Of a stretch of DNA of 64,000 nucleotides, positions 61,563-64,000 are shown in pieces. Numbering within the stretch: position 1 is the first letter of the stretch; each line of letters starts with the position of its first letter. Source of the DNA: a candidate division KSB1 bacterium (GTDB lineage Bacteria; Zhuqueibacterota; Zhuqueibacteria; Zhuqueibacterales; Zhuqueibacteraceae); the NCBI GenBank assembly GCA_034506175.1, contig JAPDQB010000009.1:62001-126000 (forward strand), given 5' to 3'. The notes below the pieces were generated by a model, which saw only the letters and a list, made by a program, of their open reading frames with translations, was not told the origin of the DNA and made no database searches. A program made the translations under genes and the position numbers.

Positions 61563-62304
61563 ATGAAACCGGAGAAAAAGCCGGCCCGGGCAATTACCGA
61601 AGACCAGCGGCAACAGGTGATTGAACTCAAACACCGGCTCCCCACCTGGGGTGCACAACGATTGAAACGCGATTGCGATTTGACGCTTGGCGAAAAAGCC
61701 ATTCGTCGGATTTGGCATCAAGCAAACTTGCTGAAGCGCAAACGGCGAAAACCTCGCACCAAAGCGGGATGCAGTTTATTGCGTTTGCCGGGGAACGCGC
61801 GTTGAATTATTCCACGCTCTTTGCTGAAATACTCATCGCCCATCTGCAAGGTTGTGGGGTCTTGCTGCAAGACTGGCGCTTTCAAACCGACAATGGCAGC
61901 GAGTTTATTGATGCGTGGAACGCCGCCGAAGACAGTGCTTTTACCAAAGCCGTTGAGGCGGTCAAGGGGTTGGTTCATCAGACCATTCCGTCCGTGCGCA
62001 TACCTGGCAGGCCGATGTCGAAACCGTTCACAGTCTCATCGAAGATGAGTTCTATTGCGTTGAGAGGTTTCATTCACGTTCGCATTTTTTGGCCAGGGCT
62101 GTGGAGCCTGTCATGTGTGGTTCAACGTAGCGCGCCAGAACAGTTCCAAAGGCCATAAAACCCCGTGGGAAATTGTCAAGGAACGTCAAGCGAACATTCA
62201 TCCGGCCGTGGCCGCCTGGCAACCCGTTTTTCTCGACGAAATTTGGCGATCAAAACTTGACACTGAGCCAAAAAAGGGGGTACGATGTTATTCCGCAGCC
62301 CTAA
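61563..62304 (+). pseudogene. integrase-core (DDE) transposase relic with deletion and frameshifts
   Basis: Start frame: RQQVIELKHRLPTWGAQRLK, then EKAIRRIWHQANLLKRKRRK, an N-terminal helix-turn-helix part. A deletion joins this to MQFIAFAGERALNYSTLFAE and QDWRFQTDNGSEFIDAWNAA, with the DDE-type TDNGSEF motif. Later frames give NSSKGHKTPWEIVKERQAN and FLDEIWRSKLDTEPKK, ending GYDVIPQP if two G are ignored. The first catalytic Asp region is missing and there are at least three frame changes. It resembles IS481/IS3-type elements. Confidence 0.7.
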
Positions 62305-62373
62305 TTTGTAAACCAACGTCATTTGCCGCTAAAACCACAAGCCCTGTGTTTCTTCAATTGGTAAGATGAAATC

Positions 62374-63384
62374 ATGAAAAAGACGTCCCACCGTAAACTT
62401 CGGACAAGTATTTTCTTTTTGCTTTTGTGGATGAGCTATGCGCCACCGATGTTTGCCCAAGCGAAAACCACGATCTCCGGCTGGCTGCGCACCGGGGTTG
62501 AATATGAATATAACAAGAGATTTCGCGAAAATTTTTACCGCGGCAAGGTTCAGTTCAATGTCAAGGTCGATAAAAATCTCGAGGCGCAAATTGACATTCG
62601 CGGCGAATCCGCCACGCACGAAATGGAATTGCGCGAGGCCTTTTTTACCGCCGATCTTGGCAAGGCTGTCGGGCTTGATTTCGGCCAGGGCAAAAAGCGT
62701 TTCGGTCTCGAGTTCCAAAAATCGAAAGAGAACCTGCTCACCAACGAACGCACGCTGATTTATCAGCATCTCGAGCCGTTTGGATTCGTTGGCCGCGATG
62801 TCAATCTGCGTTATTATCGCAAGGCGAAATCCGACGGCCGGCGCAATGGCATTTCACTCAGTCTCGGTTACAGCGAAGATCACAACGTAACGGTCGTCGG
62901 GCACTGGACGCGGTTGAATACGATTGGCTCGTTCGCTGTGGGCGCGAGCAGTCTCGTTCAAATCGATAAAATCGCCGGTGGCTCACAAATCGTCTGGGCG
63001 CTCGGCGCGGAATTGCTGCGCGACATGGAAAAGCATCACGTCGAAATCGAAGCGGTTGCCGGGCAGGATCCGTTTCGCTCGGAATTTGAAAAAAGTTTCG
63101 GCGACGGCAAAAATGTTTATTTTTTCGGCGGCAAAATTCTGTACGGCCATTACTTCAAAAAGTCGCGTCTCGAGCCGGTATTGGTTTACAGCCTGCTCGT
63201 TCCCGATGTGGATGCTTTCGACGTCAACACGGTTGAGGTTCTCGCCGGGCTGAATTATTACGCCGTCGCCGCGCTGCGCATCGGTCTCAACAGCGATCTC
63301 TTGCTGGCGACTTCGACAAAGAATCAAGGCGAGCGCACGTACGCGGGCAGCAAGGTGATTTTGCAAGTGCAGTTGGTATGGTGA
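62374..63384 (+). CDS. outer-membrane porin-like beta-barrel protein
   Basis: 336 residues with a signal peptide (SIFFLLLWMSYAPPMFAQ). The rest is a run of amphipathic strands (ISGWLRTGVEYEYNKRF, FNVKVDKNLEAQIDIRG, AVGLDFGQGKKRFGLEFQ, NGISLSLGYSEDHNVTVVGH), ending in VILQVQLVW, with the C-terminal aromatic residue typical of BAM-dependent barrels. It resembles phosphate-selective porins O/P. Transport of small solutes is likely. The CotH-type gene follows 29 bases later, probably in one operon. Confidence 0.7.
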   Translation: MKKTSHRKLRTSIFFLLLWMSYAPPMFAQAKTTISGWLRTGVEYEYNKRFRENFYRGKVQFNVKVDKNLEAQIDIRGESATHEMELREAFFTADLGKAVGLDFGQGKKRFGLEFQKSKENLLTNERTLIYQHLEPFGFVGRDVNLRYYRKAKSDGRRNGISLSLGYSEDHNVTVVGHWTRLNTIGSFAVGASSLVQIDKIAGGSQIVWALGAELLRDMEKHHVEIEAVAGQDPFRSEFEKSFGDGKNVYFFGGKILYGHYFKKSRLEPVLVYSLLVPDVDAFDVNTVEVLAGLNYYAVAALRIGLNSDLLLATSTKNQGERTYAGSKVILQVQLVW

Positions 63385-63413
63385 ATTTTTCAAACGTAAA
63401 GCTAAAACGTAAA

Positions 63414-64000
63414 ATGTCATTTTGGAAGAATTATCTTTGTTTATGCAGCGCCGCCGCCCTACTAATCGCTTGTGGCAAAATCGTCGATCCGGCGGACACC
63501 GACGATTTCGGCCTGACCAAAATCGAGTTGACCATCACCAGCGAATACCTCGGCATTCTCAACAGCATGGTTTTTGCACGGCGCGAGGTGCCGGGGCGGA
63601 TCGAGGTTGCCGGCGAGAGGCGAAAAGTTTTTGTCCGCTATTCCGGCCAAACTTCACTCGGGCAATTTAAAAAATCTTACACGGTTGAGTTTACAGATGG
63701 AGAACTTTTTCGCGGCCACAAGGAATATGTGATCAGCGCACAAAACGGCGACCCGACCAAACTCAACACGACGCTCGGCTTTTGGGCATTTCGGCAAGCC
63801 GGCTTGATGGCTTCCGAAGTTGAGCCGGCTGCGGTTTATTTGAATGGCGTCTATCAAGGCCTGTATTATTTCATTGAGCCAGTCGACGAGGATTTTTTAA
63901 GAATTCGCCGGCGTCGGCTGGGGTCCTTGTATGAAGCTTTTAACGGCAAATTCGATGGCGCGCATTTCTCGTTTGCCGGCGGCTATGATGTTCGTTTGGG
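63414..64000 (+). CDS. CotH kinase family lipoprotein, 3' end beyond the window
   Basis: 195 codons visible. Lipoprotein signal (LCSAAALLIACGKIVDP). CotH signatures follow: VFVRYSGQTSLGQFKKSYTV, EYVISAQNGDPTKLN (D/N-rich loop), FWAFRQAGLMASEVEP, and VYLNGVYQGLYYFIEPVDED with FL and SLYEAFNG. CotH-type proteins are atypical protein kinases or cell-surface matrix proteins; in this phylum they are often surface lipoproteins. The frame runs off the window at 64000. Confidence 0.75.
   Translation, partial: MSFWKNYLCLCSAAALLIACGKIVDPADTDDFGLTKIELTITSEYLGILNSMVFARREVPGRIEVAGERRKVFVRYSGQTSLGQFKKSYTVEFTDGELFRGHKEYVISAQNGDPTKLNTTLGFWAFRQAGLMASEVEPAAVYLNGVYQGLYYFIEPVDEDFLRIRRRRLGSLYEAFNGKFDGAHFSFAGGYDVRL

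Larger units (their letters stand above)
61346..62304 (+). mobile_element. decayed insertion sequence
   Basis: Left end at 61346-61359 ACATCGTACCCCCT is the exact inverse of 62275-62288 AGGGGGTACGATGT, a 14-bp inverted repeat. Between them lie a 20-bp perfect hairpin (61408-61467) and a transposase relic. The right repeat overlaps the last codons of the transposase, so the boundaries are not certain. No target-site duplication could be confirmed. Confidence 0.55.

Overview
The window reads like a chromosome segment from an uncultured bacterium of the FCB superphylum, most like candidate phylum KSB1 or Calditrichota. That placement is inference. It rests on about a dozen secreted proteins ending in a type IX secretion (T9SS) type A sorting domain with the signature NYPNPFNPxTxIxFxLP, lineage-typical small families (DUF5678, LA_3696), multi-GAF signalling proteins, and many short palindromic interspersed repeats. 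I saw no rRNA, tRNA or CRISPR array.

Layout. 1-2300 is debris: a frameshifted C39-like peptidase, a RecQ-like helicase fragment, a secreted propeller protein and a truncated retropepsin-like ORF. 2291-5949 holds a penicillin-acylase-family hydrolase and a membrane-anchored GH1 glycosidase. 6023-11715 is a compact signalling operon: a soluble histidine kinase with about seven GAF-like modules, a stand-alone receiver, and a receiver-TIR fusion. 12083-14167 holds an AraC-type regulator, a perfect 14-bp direct repeat, a propeller lipoprotein and a mini-ORF/tandem-terminator unit.

14268-50848 is an accessory island of T9SS cargo: a subtilase, BNR/sialidase-like proteins, an aryl-sulfotransferase-like propeller, alpha/beta hydrolases, an SGNH-like hydrolase, a Ycf48-like protein and glycosidase-like barrels. 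It is mosaic. One gene is a chimera of an AraC regulator and a BNR protein, sorting domains have been copied between paralogues together with the following intergenic DNA, and one locus is only a start codon plus a sorting-domain tail. Inside it, 30593-33117 looks like a small integron cassette array without an integrase: two related attC-like sites, a third half-site, and two secreted-protein cassettes. 36736-42123 holds a sigma factor, a membrane protein, a small coiled-coil protein and, convergent, a TPR-CHAT caspase-like lipoprotein with a frameshift.

50849-52216 is a pseudogene graveyard (M20-type amidohydrolase, sigma factor, glucose dehydrogenase). 52311-55176 pairs a HemX/CcsA-like membrane protein with a sigma-54 activator whose N-terminus resembles a catalytically dead glutamyl-tRNA reductase, the most unusual protein here. 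The right end carries housekeeping-type genes (MutM, adenosine-specific kinase, M24 aminopeptidase), a decayed insertion sequence, a porin-like protein and the start of a CotH-kinase-family lipoprotein.

The main themes are export of degradative enzymes by T9SS, elaborate cytoplasmic sensing, and very active short-homology rearrangement. Several single-base frameshifts could be assembly errors; this cannot be decided from one sequence.
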